Origin: a bacterium
Lineage (GTDB): Bacteria; Verrucomicrobiota; Verrucomicrobiia; Limisphaerales; J093
Assembly: GCA_021780105.1 (NCBI GenBank)
Contig: JAJXZJ010000023.1
Span: 62,001 to 126,000 of the forward strand
DNA: 64,000 nucleotides
Direction: 5' to 3'
In this document: piece after piece, positions 38,881 through 50,264 of the stretch
How positions within the stretch are numbered: the first letter of the stretch is position 1
Layout: each line of letters opens with the position of its first letter
The notes under the pieces: generated by a model
Database searches by the model: none
What the model saw: the letters and a program-made list of their open reading frames with translations, nothing else
What the model was told of the DNA's origin: nothing
Program-made: the position numbers and the translations under genes

Positions 38881-40068
38881 ATGATGAAACTTAACCACAA
38901 GCTAACCGGTCTGTTCATGATCGCGCTCGGACTCTGTTTCGGTCTGGGGCAATCGGTCCAGGCACAGAACCGCGGCGGATTCGGCGGCGGCGCCGGCGGC
39001 AGCACCACCACCCGCACTTACCCCAGCAATGGTCAGATCGGCGACGCCTATTTCTCCATTGATCCCGAATCGCGCCGGGTCGTGGTGATCACCGACGAGG
39101 CCACCGCCCTCAGCGTGGGGCAGGTGCTGACGAATCTGGACCGGCCCAAGCCCCAGGTGCTCATCAAGGTCGCCTTCGTGCAGGTGGCCCGCAACACCGG
39201 CCTGGACCTCGGCGTGGAAGGCGCTTACGCGCACAATGTGGGCGGCGGCCAGACCAACAACTTGGCCCAGGTCTTCGGATTGTCGGGCCTCAACTCCAGT
39301 TCCAATGCGCTCAATGCGCTGGGCATGCCGACCCAGAGCTTTCAGCCCATCTCGCCGATGACCGCCCAGGGCGCCGGCCTGTATCAAATCCTGGGACAGG
39401 ACTACCAGGTGGCGTTGCGCGCCATTGCCCAGTCCGGCAACGCGAAGATTTTGTCCCGGGCTTCCATCATGGCGCGGAACAACCAACCGGCCGTAGTCCA
39501 AGTCGGTCAGGAGGTTCCTCTGGTCACCAGCACTTCCTACAACGGCCTGAACGGAACTCCCATCAATGCGTATCAGTATCAGCCCGTCGGTGTCATTTTA
39601 CAGGTCACACCGTTTATCACCGCCGATGGCCTGGTCGAAATGATTCTGAACCCCCAGGTGTCGTCCATTGATCAAACCACGTCCATCCCGATTGCGGCTG
39701 GTATCAGCGCCCCGGTTATTGACATCAGTCAAGCCAACACGGTGGTGGTGACTCCCAGCGGACAGACGGTGGTCATCGGCGGGTTGATCCAGGACCAAAA
39801 GACGAAGTCGGTGAGCAAAATTCCGCTGCTGGGTGACATTCCCGGACTGGGCGCGCTCTTCCGCCACACGATCACGACCGACAGCAAGAGCGAATTGATC
39901 ATCTTCCTGACCCCGAAAGTCGTGGAAGCGCCGCAGCAGTATGCCTCCGTCTCCGACCGGGAGCGGGCAAGGTCGCAGGCGACGCAAGGACTGACCGATC
40001 AGGAGCTGGATCGGTTCCTCGACAGCCTCCCGCAAAAGACGCCGGCGAAGGGTTCCAAGACCAAGTAG
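38881..40068 (+). CDS. gspD: secretin core protein (C-terminal part of GspD) with its own signal peptide
   Basis: MMKLNHKLTGLFMIALGLCFGLGQSVQAQ; RRVVVITDEATALSVGQVLTNLDRPKPQVLIKVAFVQVAR; VPLVTSTSYN...VGVILQVTPFI; KIPLLGDIPGLGALFRHTITTDSKSELIIFLTPKVV. Confidence 0.92.
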   Translation: MMKLNHKLTGLFMIALGLCFGLGQSVQAQNRGGFGGGAGGSTTTRTYPSNGQIGDAYFSIDPESRRVVVITDEATALSVGQVLTNLDRPKPQVLIKVAFVQVARNTGLDLGVEGAYAHNVGGGQTNNLAQVFGLSGLNSSSNALNALGMPTQSFQPISPMTAQGAGLYQILGQDYQVALRAIAQSGNAKILSRASIMARNNQPAVVQVGQEVPLVTSTSYNGLNGTPINAYQYQPVGVILQVTPFITADGLVEMILNPQVSSIDQTTSIPIAAGISAPVIDISQANTVVVTPSGQTVVIGGLIQDQKTKSVSKIPLLGDIPGLGALFRHTITTDSKSELIIFLTPKVVEAPQQYASVSDRERARSQATQGLTDQELDRFLDSLPQKTPAKGSKTK

Positions 40069-40101
40069 TCCGCCCTGACAGCACGACCCGCCACCCCGCG
40101 T

Positions 40102-41583
40102 ATGATCCGTCCACGATTGCTGGTATATGGACTCTTGCTGGCCGGATGGGGCGTGATCGTCGCCTGGCAGGTGGCGGAACATGCGCGCGTGCGCAGTTCC
40201 GCGCGGGCCGCGTTGATCAACCGTGCCAAGGACATTTCCAGCACGCTGGGCATCGTGATCCGTTCGCAGCGGCGTTTTGGAGGACTGGTGTCCAAGGAAC
40301 GTCTGGAGTCCGCCCTCAAGGATCTGGTCCGACAGGGCGAACTTACCGGTGTGGCGCTGCTGAACGCGGACGACGAAGTCGTCGCCTCCGCCGGTGAAAC
40401 CCCGGAACTGCAACCGAAGGCGTTGCTCCGCACCGCCGCCGTCTGGGAAAAGCAGAACGTGACGCTGATGAACCTGGTGGACCTGGGCACGAACGTCACC
40501 GCCGACCTGGAAGGCACGAACCCGCCCATCGTGCTGGCCATGCGCGACATGTTCCCGCATTTCGACACCAACCATCCGCCCGGCCCGCCGCGCGAATTCC
40601 GTCCGCCGCCGCCGGGCGACGGCGACAAGGACCGTCGCAAACCGCCGGAACGCGGGTTCGGCCGGCCACGGTTTGCCCGGCCGTTCTGGATGAGCGAAGA
40701 AGAATACCAGACGGTGATCCAGAAACAGGGCGTTCACAGCTTCGTGCTGATGATGTCCACCAAATCCCTCCGGGCCCTGACGAGCCAGGATTTGTGGCTG
40801 CGCAGCCTCGTGGTCCTGCTGGCCACGGTGTCCGTGGTGGGCAGCGGCGTGGCCTGGCGCAATCTGGAGCGATTCTCCGACCTCCAGCTCCGGCTGGTGC
40901 GCGCCAGCGAGGCCAACACGCACCTGCGCGAGTTGAACCTCGCCGCCGCCGGTCTGGCGCACGAGACGCGCAATCCGCTCAACATCATCCGCGGCTTCGC
41001 CCAGATGATCTCGCGGACAGACGGCGCGGTGCCGGAAATCCGCAAGCGCGCCGGCGAGATCATCGAAGAAACGGACCGGATCACGGCCCAGTTGAACGAG
41101 TTCATCAACTACTCCCGGCCGCGGGAGGTCCGGCGCCTGCCGTTGTCGCTGGAAACCGTGGCCGGCGAGGTCGCCCGCGCGCTGAGCTGCGATCTGGAGG
41201 ACAAACACGTGCATCTGGAGGTGAAGGCGGACCGCTTCCTCGTGGAGGCGGACGAAGCGCTGCTGCGGCAGGCCCTCTTCAATCTGTTGCTCAATGCGAT
41301 TCAAGCGGTGGAACCGGACGGAACCATCCAGATTCTCGCCGCCAAAACCGGCCCCACCGAGGCGCAACTGGAAATTCGCGACAACGGCCACGGCGTCCCG
41401 CCCGAGCGGCGCGAGGAAATCTTCAAGCCGTATTTCACCACGCAGAAGAACGGCGCGGGACTGGGGCTGGCGGTCGTCCAGCAGATCGTGCTGGCGCACG
41501 GCTGGGAGATCAAATGCCTGGCCAATGAACCCCGCGGCGCGATCTTTCGGCTCACGCACCTCAAGCTCCGGACGCCGGCTTGA
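40102..41583 (+). CDS. membrane sensor histidine kinase
   Basis: LAAAGLAHETRNPLNIIRGFAQMI (H-box), LLNAIQAVEPDGTIQIL (N-box), IRDNGHGVPPERREEIFKPYFTTQKNGAGLGLAVVQQI. Confidence 0.95.
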   Translation: MIRPRLLVYGLLLAGWGVIVAWQVAEHARVRSSARAALINRAKDISSTLGIVIRSQRRFGGLVSKERLESALKDLVRQGELTGVALLNADDEVVASAGETPELQPKALLRTAAVWEKQNVTLMNLVDLGTNVTADLEGTNPPIVLAMRDMFPHFDTNHPPGPPREFRPPPPGDGDKDRRKPPERGFGRPRFARPFWMSEEEYQTVIQKQGVHSFVLMMSTKSLRALTSQDLWLRSLVVLLATVSVVGSGVAWRNLERFSDLQLRLVRASEANTHLRELNLAAAGLAHETRNPLNIIRGFAQMISRTDGAVPEIRKRAGEIIEETDRITAQLNEFINYSRPREVRRLPLSLETVAGEVARALSCDLEDKHVHLEVKADRFLVEADEALLRQALFNLLLNAIQAVEPDGTIQILAAKTGPTEAQLEIRDNGHGVPPERREEIFKPYFTTQKNGAGLGLAVVQQIVLAHGWEIKCLANEPRGAIFRLTHLKLRTPA

Positions 41584-41598
41584 GGACCGTCCCGGACG

Positions 41599-42966
<1,368 letters not shown>

Positions 42967-43016
42967 CCCCGCGGACCAAGGCGGCGGTTCGCGGCCACGC
43001 GGGCCGCTTGGGCGCC

Positions 43017-44168
43017 TCACTGAAACAGCCGCGGCAGCAGTTCGCCCAGATAACCCCGCCAGACCGGCCAGGCGTGCGTGCCCTCGCTCGAATGCCATTC
43101 GTAATGGATGTCCTTCGCTTTGAGCAACGCCATGAACTCCAGGTTTCGTTGACGCAGAAAATCGTCCTTGCCGCAGCCGATCCACAAGAGCTTCAGCCCC
43201 GCGTTCACGACGTCCGGATGGTTGAGCGCATCCGCCACCGCCTCGGCGGACGGCGGCGCCGCGCTGAAGCCGCCCACCCACGCGAACCGGTCCGGGTGGT
43301 TCAAGCCGATCTGCAGCGATTGTTCGCCCCCCATGCTCAGGCCCACGATTGCGCGGTCCGCGGCGTCGGTTTTGACGCGGTAAGCCGCCTCGATGAGCGG
43401 CATCACGTCCTCCAGCAAATCGCGTTCGAAGAGCGCCGTGTTGTTCTGGTAGGACGCCGCGCCGTTGCGTGTCAACGCCGCGTGGCCGTCCATCATCACG
43501 ATGACCATCGGCCTGGCGCGGCCTTGCGCGATCAGGTTGTCGAGCATCCAGTGCGCCTTGCCGTGAACGGTCCAGGTGGCCTGGTTGTCGCCGGAGCCGT
43601 GTTGCAGGTAGAGCGTCGGAAATTTCGTCCCCGTTTCGGATTCATAACCCGGCGGCGTGTAAACCACCAGATCGCGCACGCGGCCGAGCGATTTCGAGCG
43701 GTAGGTATGCAGATGCACGACGCCATGCGGCACGTCCTGATAATCCGTCAACAGCGGCGGCTGGCCGGGCAGTTGCAGGATGCTCGTCCGCGGCTCGCGC
43801 ATCGGTTTGATCGCCGGATTCCCCGGATCAATCATCGTCAGGTTGTCCACCTGAAAACTGTATTCCCAGACGCCCGCCGGAATCGGACCGGTGGTGACGC
43901 TCCACACGCCGTCGTCGCCTTTCGTCATCGGTGCCCGGCCTTCCGGCCACTGGCCAAGCACGATCACCTCGCTGGCCTTGGGCGCGCGCAGCCGGAAGGT
44001 CACCCGGCGATCGTCCAGCACCTCCGGCGAACGCACCGGCTCGCGGTTGGACGCCCGCCTGACCCGCGCGGCATTCGTGGGCTCCTGGGCGACGGCCGGC
44101 GGGGCGGCGGCGAAATTTGCGAGCGCGAGGCTGGCGAGGGTGACGAACAAGGCGAGCGGTAGTTTCAT
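43017..44168 (-). CDS. secreted esterase (Fes/IroD-like alpha/beta hydrolase with N-terminal E-set domain)
   Basis: VTFRLRAPKASEVIVLGQWPEG...YTPPGYESETGTKFPTLYLQHGSGDN...AIVGLSMGGEQSLQIGL. Confidence 0.87.
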   Translation of the reverse strand: MKLPLALFVTLASLALANFAAAPPAVAQEPTNAARVRRASNREPVRSPEVLDDRRVTFRLRAPKASEVIVLGQWPEGRAPMTKGDDGVWSVTTGPIPAGVWEYSFQVDNLTMIDPGNPAIKPMREPRTSILQLPGQPPLLTDYQDVPHGVVHLHTYRSKSLGRVRDLVVYTPPGYESETGTKFPTLYLQHGSGDNQATWTVHGKAHWMLDNLIAQGRARPMVIVMMDGHAALTRNGAASYQNNTALFERDLLEDVMPLIEAAYRVKTDAADRAIVGLSMGGEQSLQIGLNHPDRFAWVGGFSAAPPSAEAVADALNHPDVVNAGLKLLWIGCGKDDFLRQRNLEFMALLKAKDIHYEWHSSEGTHAWPVWRGYLGELLPRLFQ

Positions 44169-44427
44169 GGGCCAGGTTGTAGCGCGTCGCGCGCCGCGCG
44201 CAAAGCCGAAACGCGATGGCTTGATGGGGGACACGGTTTGCTTTGGAAGACGCAATTCAGCCACGGATCGAAACCGATGACCACGGATACCAGACACTTG
44301 CCGAGAACCACCAGACCATCGTTGGGTGAACCGGGGCGTGGTCCCGATGACGGTTTCTGTTCATCCGCCATCCGTCAATTCCCCATCGGTGGCACTTCTC
44401 CAATTGAATGGGTCCGGCCGCGAACCC

Positions 44428-45726
44428 TCAGGGACCGGCCCTGCCGCCTTCGTGCTTTGTCGCCGGCTGGCGTGATTCCGCCCCTGCGGACGCGATCGCC
44501 GTTGCGTTCGTGGAATTTGCCGACGCCTCAGCTATCATCGCCTCGAATACTGCGAGGCTGCGCGATCCGATGAACCGCCGGCGCGCGTTGCCGCGCGCGT
44601 CCACGATGACGGTCGTCGGCAATTCACCGCCGTTGTAGCGCCCGCCCGCCTCGTCGCGCTCGTCCAGCAGCACGGGATAGTTGATGCCGCGCACCTTGAC
44701 CGCGCGGGCAACCTTCTCGCGAATTTGTTGCCGCGCCGCGGCGGTGAGGTTGCGCGCGGCGGGCGTGGCGTCCTCCGCGGGCACCAGATCCAACGACACG
44801 CCCAGGATGACCAGGTTGTCCGGGTGCTGCTTCTGCAACGCCACCAGCGCCGGGATTTCCGCGACGCAGGCGGAACACCACGTCGCCCAGAAATTGATCA
44901 ACACCACCCGTCCGCGATAATCCGCGAGCCGGACCTCCCTGCCCTCCAACGTGCGCAACGTAAAATCCGGCGCCGGCACGATCCGGCGCACGGCAAAGGC
45001 CGCGGGCGGAACGTCGAGTTTCACGGGCGGGTACTCCGGCTGATGCGCGCTCCACCAGGAACGCGCTTTCGCCGCGGCGGCCTCGATTCTCGTCACGCCC
45101 GCCGCCTGAAACTCGAGCAGACCGTTGGTTTGATTGTCCACCTGCACGGTGTCCGCCAGCTTCACCCCGAAACTCTCCCCGCTCCACCGCTCCAGCAACT
45201 TCACACTCATGCCCAGGACGGCGGGATCGGGATCGTTCAGCAACGCCGCAGCGCACGGTGCGCCCACGGCCGGCGCGGCCTGCTTGAGGCAGTTCAACCC
45301 CAGCAACCGCACCTGCTGGTCCGCATCCTTGAGCTGCTCCACCGCCAGGGCCGCCAGGGCCGGATCGCGGCGCTCGCGCAAAATCCCCAGCGCCGTCTCG
45401 CGCACGCTCAGGTCCGGATCGAGCGCGGCCGAAAGCACGAGCGATTCGATCGGCGCCGGCAGTGGCTGCCGAGTGGGGAACAGTGTGGACACTTCGCAAA
45501 TCGCCACCTCGCGATCACCAATCTTCCCGGTATTCCAGGCTTCCAGCAAGGCCGCCGGCGGATTGGCGGCGTGTTCGATCAGGTCCGAGATGACCTCCGG
45601 CGACGGCGCTGGATTGTCGAGGGCGGCGCGTTCAAAAAGCGCCCGCCGCAGCGGTTCACGAAAGACCAGCACGGCGGCCGTGGCAACGACGACGACCACG
45701 ACAAGTTTCAGCCGGACGACGCTCAC
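44428..45726 (-). CDS. HEAT-repeat protein fused to a TlpA-like thioredoxin domain
   Basis: N-terminal TM; HEAT-like repeats (LSVRETALGILRERRDPALAALAVEQLKDADQQVRLLGL); VRLADYRGRVVLINFWATWCSACVAEIPALVALQKQHPDNLVILGVSLD. Confidence 0.87.
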   Translation of the reverse strand: MSVVRLKLVVVVVVATAAVLVFREPLRRALFERAALDNPAPSPEVISDLIEHAANPPAALLEAWNTGKIGDREVAICEVSTLFPTRQPLPAPIESLVLSAALDPDLSVRETALGILRERRDPALAALAVEQLKDADQQVRLLGLNCLKQAAPAVGAPCAAALLNDPDPAVLGMSVKLLERWSGESFGVKLADTVQVDNQTNGLLEFQAAGVTRIEAAAAKARSWWSAHQPEYPPVKLDVPPAAFAVRRIVPAPDFTLRTLEGREVRLADYRGRVVLINFWATWCSACVAEIPALVALQKQHPDNLVILGVSLDLVPAEDATPAARNLTAAARQQIREKVARAVKVRGINYPVLLDERDEAGGRYNGGELPTTVIVDARGNARRRFIGSRSLAVFEAMIAEASANSTNATAIASAGAESRQPATKHEGGRAGP

Positions 45727-45864
45727 AAAGCAACTACAGTGCTGGCAAATTCGGCGGCGTCAAACGCAGACCGATCATGCCGGCCGGCTTCCCCACTCAA
45801 TATGATTGAGGCGGGAGCTGACAATTGGTGGTGAATTTATTGCGTTGCGTTTGGTCTGAACCGC

Positions 45865-46208
45865 ATGACCGCGATCCCCAAGCAAGAGAACCGGCTCAAG
45901 CTCCCGTTTGTCGCCAACACCGATCGCTCCGTCCACGCGGGCCTGGTGGCGGTTGAGCCAATGGCCGGACGCTTCGATTTATGGAACACGGTGCGGAAGC
46001 TTTCCTCCTGGACCCGCATCGTCCACTCTGCCCGGCGCTGCGGGCCAATCAAGTTTACTGCCTGATCGCGGCGCTGGCGTATGATTTGAGGGCGGCAATC
46101 AAGCTCCTGGACTTGAATGACGACGTCCAGGGCTGGCGGATCAAGACGCTGATGCAGAAGCTGGTGATGCTGCCGGGCCGGCCCCGATTGGCCGTGGCCA
46201 CCGGCTGA
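45865..46208 (+). mobile_element. internally deleted IS1380-type transposase remnant
   Basis: Frame A: MTAIPKQENRLKLPFVANTDRSVHAGLVAVEPMAGRFDLWNTVRKL; frame B: MEHGAEAFLLDPHRPLCPALRANQVYCLIAALAYDLRAAIKLLDLNDDVQGWRIKTLMQKLVMLPGR, typical N- and C-terminal transposase segments with the middle missing. Confidence 0.6.
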
Positions 46209-46512
46209 ACCCATCGGCTTCCGCTGCAACTGCACCCGCCGAAACGCTTCGGCGCGGCGGCAGCTTGTCAGGCTCACGCGCGAGGGTGGGAAAACCTCCC
46301 GTCCGGCGCCTCCTGACGGCCAGAACCAGCAGCCTTGATCTCCGTCAACACCGGCCGCGATTCCTGCCGGCCTCCGATTCAATCCCTTCCGTAGTCAACC
46401 CCAGCTCATCGTAATGATGGGGGAGGATTCCCTGCACGATTTCAAAAGTTGCTTTACACTGCCCCGGTCAGTCGTTACTCTTTGTGTCTTTAGATAGCGG
46501 TTAACCAACAGT

Positions 46513-46770
46513 ATGGAAGCCAAGAGCAAGACGATTTCCGATTTTCGGATTCACGAGCGCGACACGGGTTCAGCGGACGTGCAGATCGCGCTGCTGACGC
46601 AGCGGATCAACCAGCTCACCGAGCATTTGCAGGCCCATAAGAAGGACCACAGTTCCCGCCGGGGTCTGCTCATGATGGTGGGCCAGCGCCGTCGCCTGCT
46701 GGACTATTTGCACACCACCGACAACGCCCGCTACCTGGCGGTGACCAAAAAACTCAAACTGCGTAAATAA
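46513..46770 (+). CDS. rpsO: 30S ribosomal protein S15
   Basis: [56 protein letters not shown]. Confidence 0.98.
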   Translation: MEAKSKTISDFRIHERDTGSADVQIALLTQRINQLTEHLQAHKKDHSSRRGLLMMVGQRRRLLDYLHTTDNARYLAVTKKLKLRK

Positions 46771-46921
46771 GTCCGCACCGAAGCGCGACTCTGCGGCCAT
46801 TCCTCGGTTGATTTGTGCCGTCAGTCCGCCTGTTTGGGCGGAAGGCTGGAAACGCGTGATCCGGCAACGACGGCTCCAAACACATCACGCACAATGACCA
46901 TACCCGTTGGCTTAGGGAAAT

Positions 46922-46956
46922 TTCATCGAACCGCTCCGTCGGAGCGGCTCGATGAA
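46922..46956 (+). promoter_or_regulatory. long hairpin in the pnp leader
   Basis: TTCATCGA-a-CCGCTCC-gtc-GGAGCGG-c-TCGATGAA: 15 bp with one A/C mismatch, about 40 nt upstream of the pnp ATG. Confidence 0.7.
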
Positions 46957-46994
46957 GTTCCTCGCGGCCGACGGGCGTGGTGTATTAAGATACC

Positions 46995-49295
46995 ATGCCA
47001 GAAAAAATAACGGTTCCCATCGGGACCAACCCCATCCACATCGAAACCGGCCTCCTCGCCAAACAGGCGGACGGCTCGGTCACCGTCCAACTCGGCGAAA
47101 CCATTGTCATCGTGGCCGCTGTGGCCGCCACCAAAGCCAAAGAGGGGCAGTCCTTCTTCCCGCTTACGGTGGATTATCGCGAGAAGGCCGCGTCGGCGGG
47201 CAAGTTCCCCGGCGGTTATTTCAAGCGCGAAGGCCGTCCGACGGAAAAGGAAATCCTGACCTGCCGCATGATTGACCGGCCCATCCGGCCACTCTTCCCC
47301 AAGGGCTGGTTCAACGAAGTCCAGGTGCAAAGCATCCTGCTCAGCGCCGACGGCGAGAACGACCCGGACATCCTGGCGATCAACGGCGCTTCCGCAGCGC
47401 TGATGGTCAGCGACATCCCCTGGGCCGGCCCGCTCGGCGCCGTCCGCATCGGCCGCATCAAGGGCCAGTTGATTGCGAATCCGACGCACCCCCAGTTGCA
47501 GGAGAGCGACCTTGATCTCGTTTACGTCGGCAGTGAAACCGAACTCGTGATGTTCGAAGGTTCCGCCAACGAGATCCCCGAGGCGGATTTCATCGCCGCC
47601 TTGAGTTTCGGCCACGCCAGCATCCAGCCGATCATCAGCGCCCAGAAGGAACTGGCGGCCAAGGCGGGCAAGCCCAAGCGCCAGATCAGCCCGCACACGG
47701 TGCCGGACGAAATCCTCAGCGAGGCGAAGGCGCTCGCCGGCGACCGCACCATCCCGGCGTTGCTCACGCCCGGCAAACTCGCCCGTGAAGCCGCCTGCCA
47801 GGCCATCGCCGACGAGGTGGGCGCCAAGTTGGTGGAGAAATTCGGCGCGGACAAGGTGACGCCATTCGTGGTGGAAAGCGCGTTCGACCACATCCAGGAG
47901 GAAGCCGTGCGCAGCTTGATCCTCGATCAAGGGAAGCGGCTCGACGGCCGGAGCTACGACGATCTTCGTCCGATCTCCAGCAGCGTCGGCCTGCTGCCCC
48001 GCGCCCACGGCTCGGCCTTGTTCACCCGCGGCGAAACCCAGGCGATCGCACTGGTCACGCTGGGCACCACCGCCGACGCGCAGGAACTCGATTCCTACGC
48101 CGGCGGCGACACCGAGAAGCGCTTCATCCTGCACTACAATTTCCCGAACTTCTCCGTCGGAGAAACCGGCCGCATCAGCGGACCGGGCCGACGGGAAATT
48201 GGTCACGGCGCGCTGGCCGAGCGTTCCATCGAGCCGATGGTTCCGCTCAAGGAATTTCCTTACGCTGTCCGCGTGACCAGCGAGATCATGGAGTCGAATG
48301 GTTCGTCCTCGATGGCCACGGTCTGCGGCGGCACGTTGGCGTTAATGGACGCCGGTGTCCCGCTCATCCGGCCGGTTGCCGGCATCAGCGTCGGTCTATG
48401 CACCGAATACGGTGCCAGCGGCGCGATCGCCCGTTACCGTCTCCTTACCGACATCATCGGCTGGGAGGATCATTTCTGCGACATGGATTGCAAGATCGCC
48501 GGCACCGAAAAGGGCATCACCGGCTTTCAACTCGACCTCAAGCTCAAGGGACTGCCGCTGCACCTGATGGCCGAGGCAGTCGAAAAGGCGCGCCTGGCCC
48601 GTCTGCACATCCTCAAGCTCATGGCCGCCACCATCGCCGAGCCGCGCAAGGAACTGAGCAAATACGCGCCGCGCATCCTGACGATCAAGATCAATCCGGA
48701 GAAGATCGGCGCCCTCATCGGCCCCGGCGGCAAGAACATCAAGCGCATCGTGGATGAGTCCGGCTGCGAGATCAACATCGAGGACGACGGCACGGTGCAA
48801 GTCTATTCCACCTCCGCCGAAGGCATGGCGGTGGCCCGGCGCGAAATCGAAGGCATGACCGCCGAGATCGAGGTCGGCAAGATTTACCGCGGCCGCGTCG
48901 TCACCATCAAGGAATTCGGCTGCTTCGTCGAAGTCTTCCCCGGCCAGGACGGCCTGGTTCACATCAGCGAACTGGCCAACTTCCGCGTCAAGCAGACCGA
49001 GGACATCGTCAAGCTCGGCGATGAAATCCTGGTCAAATGCCTCGGCGTGGATGAAAAAGGCCGGGTCCGCCTCTCGCGCAAAGCCGCCATGGAAGAGCGC
49101 GACCGGCAGGAAAATCCGGACAGAGCGCCGGCCGCCGAAGGCGAGCCATCGGCCCAGCCAGCCGACGGCGCGCGGCCGGAGTCGGAGCGCCCGCCCGAAG
49201 GCGAACGCCGGCCCGAAGGCGAACGCCGACCGGAACGCGAACGCGGAGATCGTGACCGTCCTCGCGGCGGCCGGCACCATCGCGACCGCCGGTAA
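46995..49295 (+). CDS. pnp: polyribonucleotide nucleotidyltransferase (PNPase)
   Basis: RNase PH domains, KH ([28 protein letters not shown]) and S1 ([34 protein letters not shown]); rpsO-pnp synteny. Confidence 0.98.
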   Translation: MPEKITVPIGTNPIHIETGLLAKQADGSVTVQLGETIVIVAAVAATKAKEGQSFFPLTVDYREKAASAGKFPGGYFKREGRPTEKEILTCRMIDRPIRPLFPKGWFNEVQVQSILLSADGENDPDILAINGASAALMVSDIPWAGPLGAVRIGRIKGQLIANPTHPQLQESDLDLVYVGSETELVMFEGSANEIPEADFIAALSFGHASIQPIISAQKELAAKAGKPKRQISPHTVPDEILSEAKALAGDRTIPALLTPGKLAREAACQAIADEVGAKLVEKFGADKVTPFVVESAFDHIQEEAVRSLILDQGKRLDGRSYDDLRPISSSVGLLPRAHGSALFTRGETQAIALVTLGTTADAQELDSYAGGDTEKRFILHYNFPNFSVGETGRISGPGRREIGHGALAERSIEPMVPLKEFPYAVRVTSEIMESNGSSSMATVCGGTLALMDAGVPLIRPVAGISVGLCTEYGASGAIARYRLLTDIIGWEDHFCDMDCKIAGTEKGITGFQLDLKLKGLPLHLMAEAVEKARLARLHILKLMAATIAEPRKELSKYAPRILTIKINPEKIGALIGPGGKNIKRIVDESGCEINIEDDGTVQVYSTSAEGMAVARREIEGMTAEIEVGKIYRGRVVTIKEFGCFVEVFPGQDGLVHISELANFRVKQTEDIVKLGDEILVKCLGVDEKGRVRLSRKAAMEERDRQENPDRAPAAEGEPSAQPADGARPESERPPEGERRPEGERRPERERGDRDRPRGGRHHRDRR

Positions 49296-49314
49296 GAACC
49301 ATTTCGTTTCACAC

Positions 49315-49346
49315 GGGCGGAGCCGGAAGGCTCCGCCCTTTTTTTT
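49315..49346 (+). terminator. Rho-independent terminator of the rpsO-pnp unit
   Basis: GGGCGGAGCC-ggaa-GGCTCCGCCC followed by TTTTTTTT. Confidence 0.95.
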
Positions 49347-49385
49347 GGCAGAGCAGCAACATTTCGTGATGTTCAAGCCCGCCGT

Positions 49386-50261
49386 TTGCGCTTGAATCAT
49401 CGCGTGCCGCCCGCCATCGGTTACCAACTCGTCCAGCTCGTCAACGGCGCCTGGAGCGTCCACGCCCTCGCCGAACGTGAAACCTTCCATCCCGTCATCG
49501 GACCAGTGGCCGAGGCCGAGGCGCTTTACGTCCGCCAGCTTGGCCTGATCGAACGACTGCGCGCCCATGCCGGCGAATTTGTCGTCTGGGATGTCGGCCT
49601 CGGCGCGGCCGCCAATTCGCTGACCGTCCTGCGCCACACCCGCGCCATTCCGCGGCCGCTGCGGCTGGTCAGCTTCGATCACACGCTCGAACCGCTTCGC
49701 TTCGGCCTGGCGCACGCCGCGCAACTCGGTTACTTCGCCGGTTATGAGCCGGCTGTGCAACAACTCCTCGCCGGGAAAGTTGCGCGTTTCACCGACGGCG
49801 TCCGCGAAGTGGCCTGGGAAGTGCGGCACGGCGACTTTCCCACCCTCCTCGCGCAGCCGGCGGCAGCCACCCTGCCCCACCCCGACGCGATTTTGTTCGA
49901 CGCCTACTCGCCCGCCCGCAATCCGGCCATGTGGACGCTGCCGTTGTTCGCGAATCTGTTTCGCCGGCTCGATCCCGCGCGACCGTGTTCGCTCGCCACG
50001 TATTCGCGCAGCACGCTGCTGCGCGTGTCGCTGCTGGTGGCTGGATTCTTCGTCGGCGCCGGTCACGCCACCGGTGAAAAGGAGGAAACGACCCTCGCCG
50101 CGAACGATCCGGCGCTGATCGCCGACCCCCTCGACCGCCGCTGGCTTCAGCGCGCGCGCCGCTCAACCAGCACCGAGCCATTGGTCGGGCCGGTTTACCG
50201 CCAGACACGTTTGTCCGATGAAACGTGGGAACGGCTGCTGGCCCACGCGCAATTCCGCTGA
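49386..50261 (+). CDS. MnmC-like SAM-dependent methyltransferase domain protein
   Basis: VVWDVGLGAAANSLTVLRHT...LVSFDHTLEPLRFGLAHA...PDAILFDAYSPARNPAMWTLPLFANLFRRL; TTG start assumed. Confidence 0.72.
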   Translation: MRLNHRVPPAIGYQLVQLVNGAWSVHALAERETFHPVIGPVAEAEALYVRQLGLIERLRAHAGEFVVWDVGLGAAANSLTVLRHTRAIPRPLRLVSFDHTLEPLRFGLAHAAQLGYFAGYEPAVQQLLAGKVARFTDGVREVAWEVRHGDFPTLLAQPAAATLPHPDAILFDAYSPARNPAMWTLPLFANLFRRLDPARPCSLATYSRSTLLRVSLLVAGFFVGAGHATGEKEETTLAANDPALIADPLDRRWLQRARRSTSTEPLVGPVYRQTRLSDETWERLLAHAQFR

Positions 50262-50264
50262 AGC

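Noticed and set aside
38794-38881. Programmed frameshift joining the two secretin halves
   Set aside because: The second frame is open upstream to 38794, but the region contains a ribosome-binding-like sequence, an ATGATG start and a full signal peptide at 38881, so independent translation is more likely. Resequencing is still advised.
42975-43012. Bidirectional terminator between the response regulator and the esterase
   Set aside because: CCAAG(g)CGGC.../GCCGCTTGG stem exists but there is no T-tract on either side.
48396-50066. 556-aa minus-strand ORF
   Set aside because: Overlaps pnp, its terminator and the next methyltransferase on the opposite strand; no family motif.
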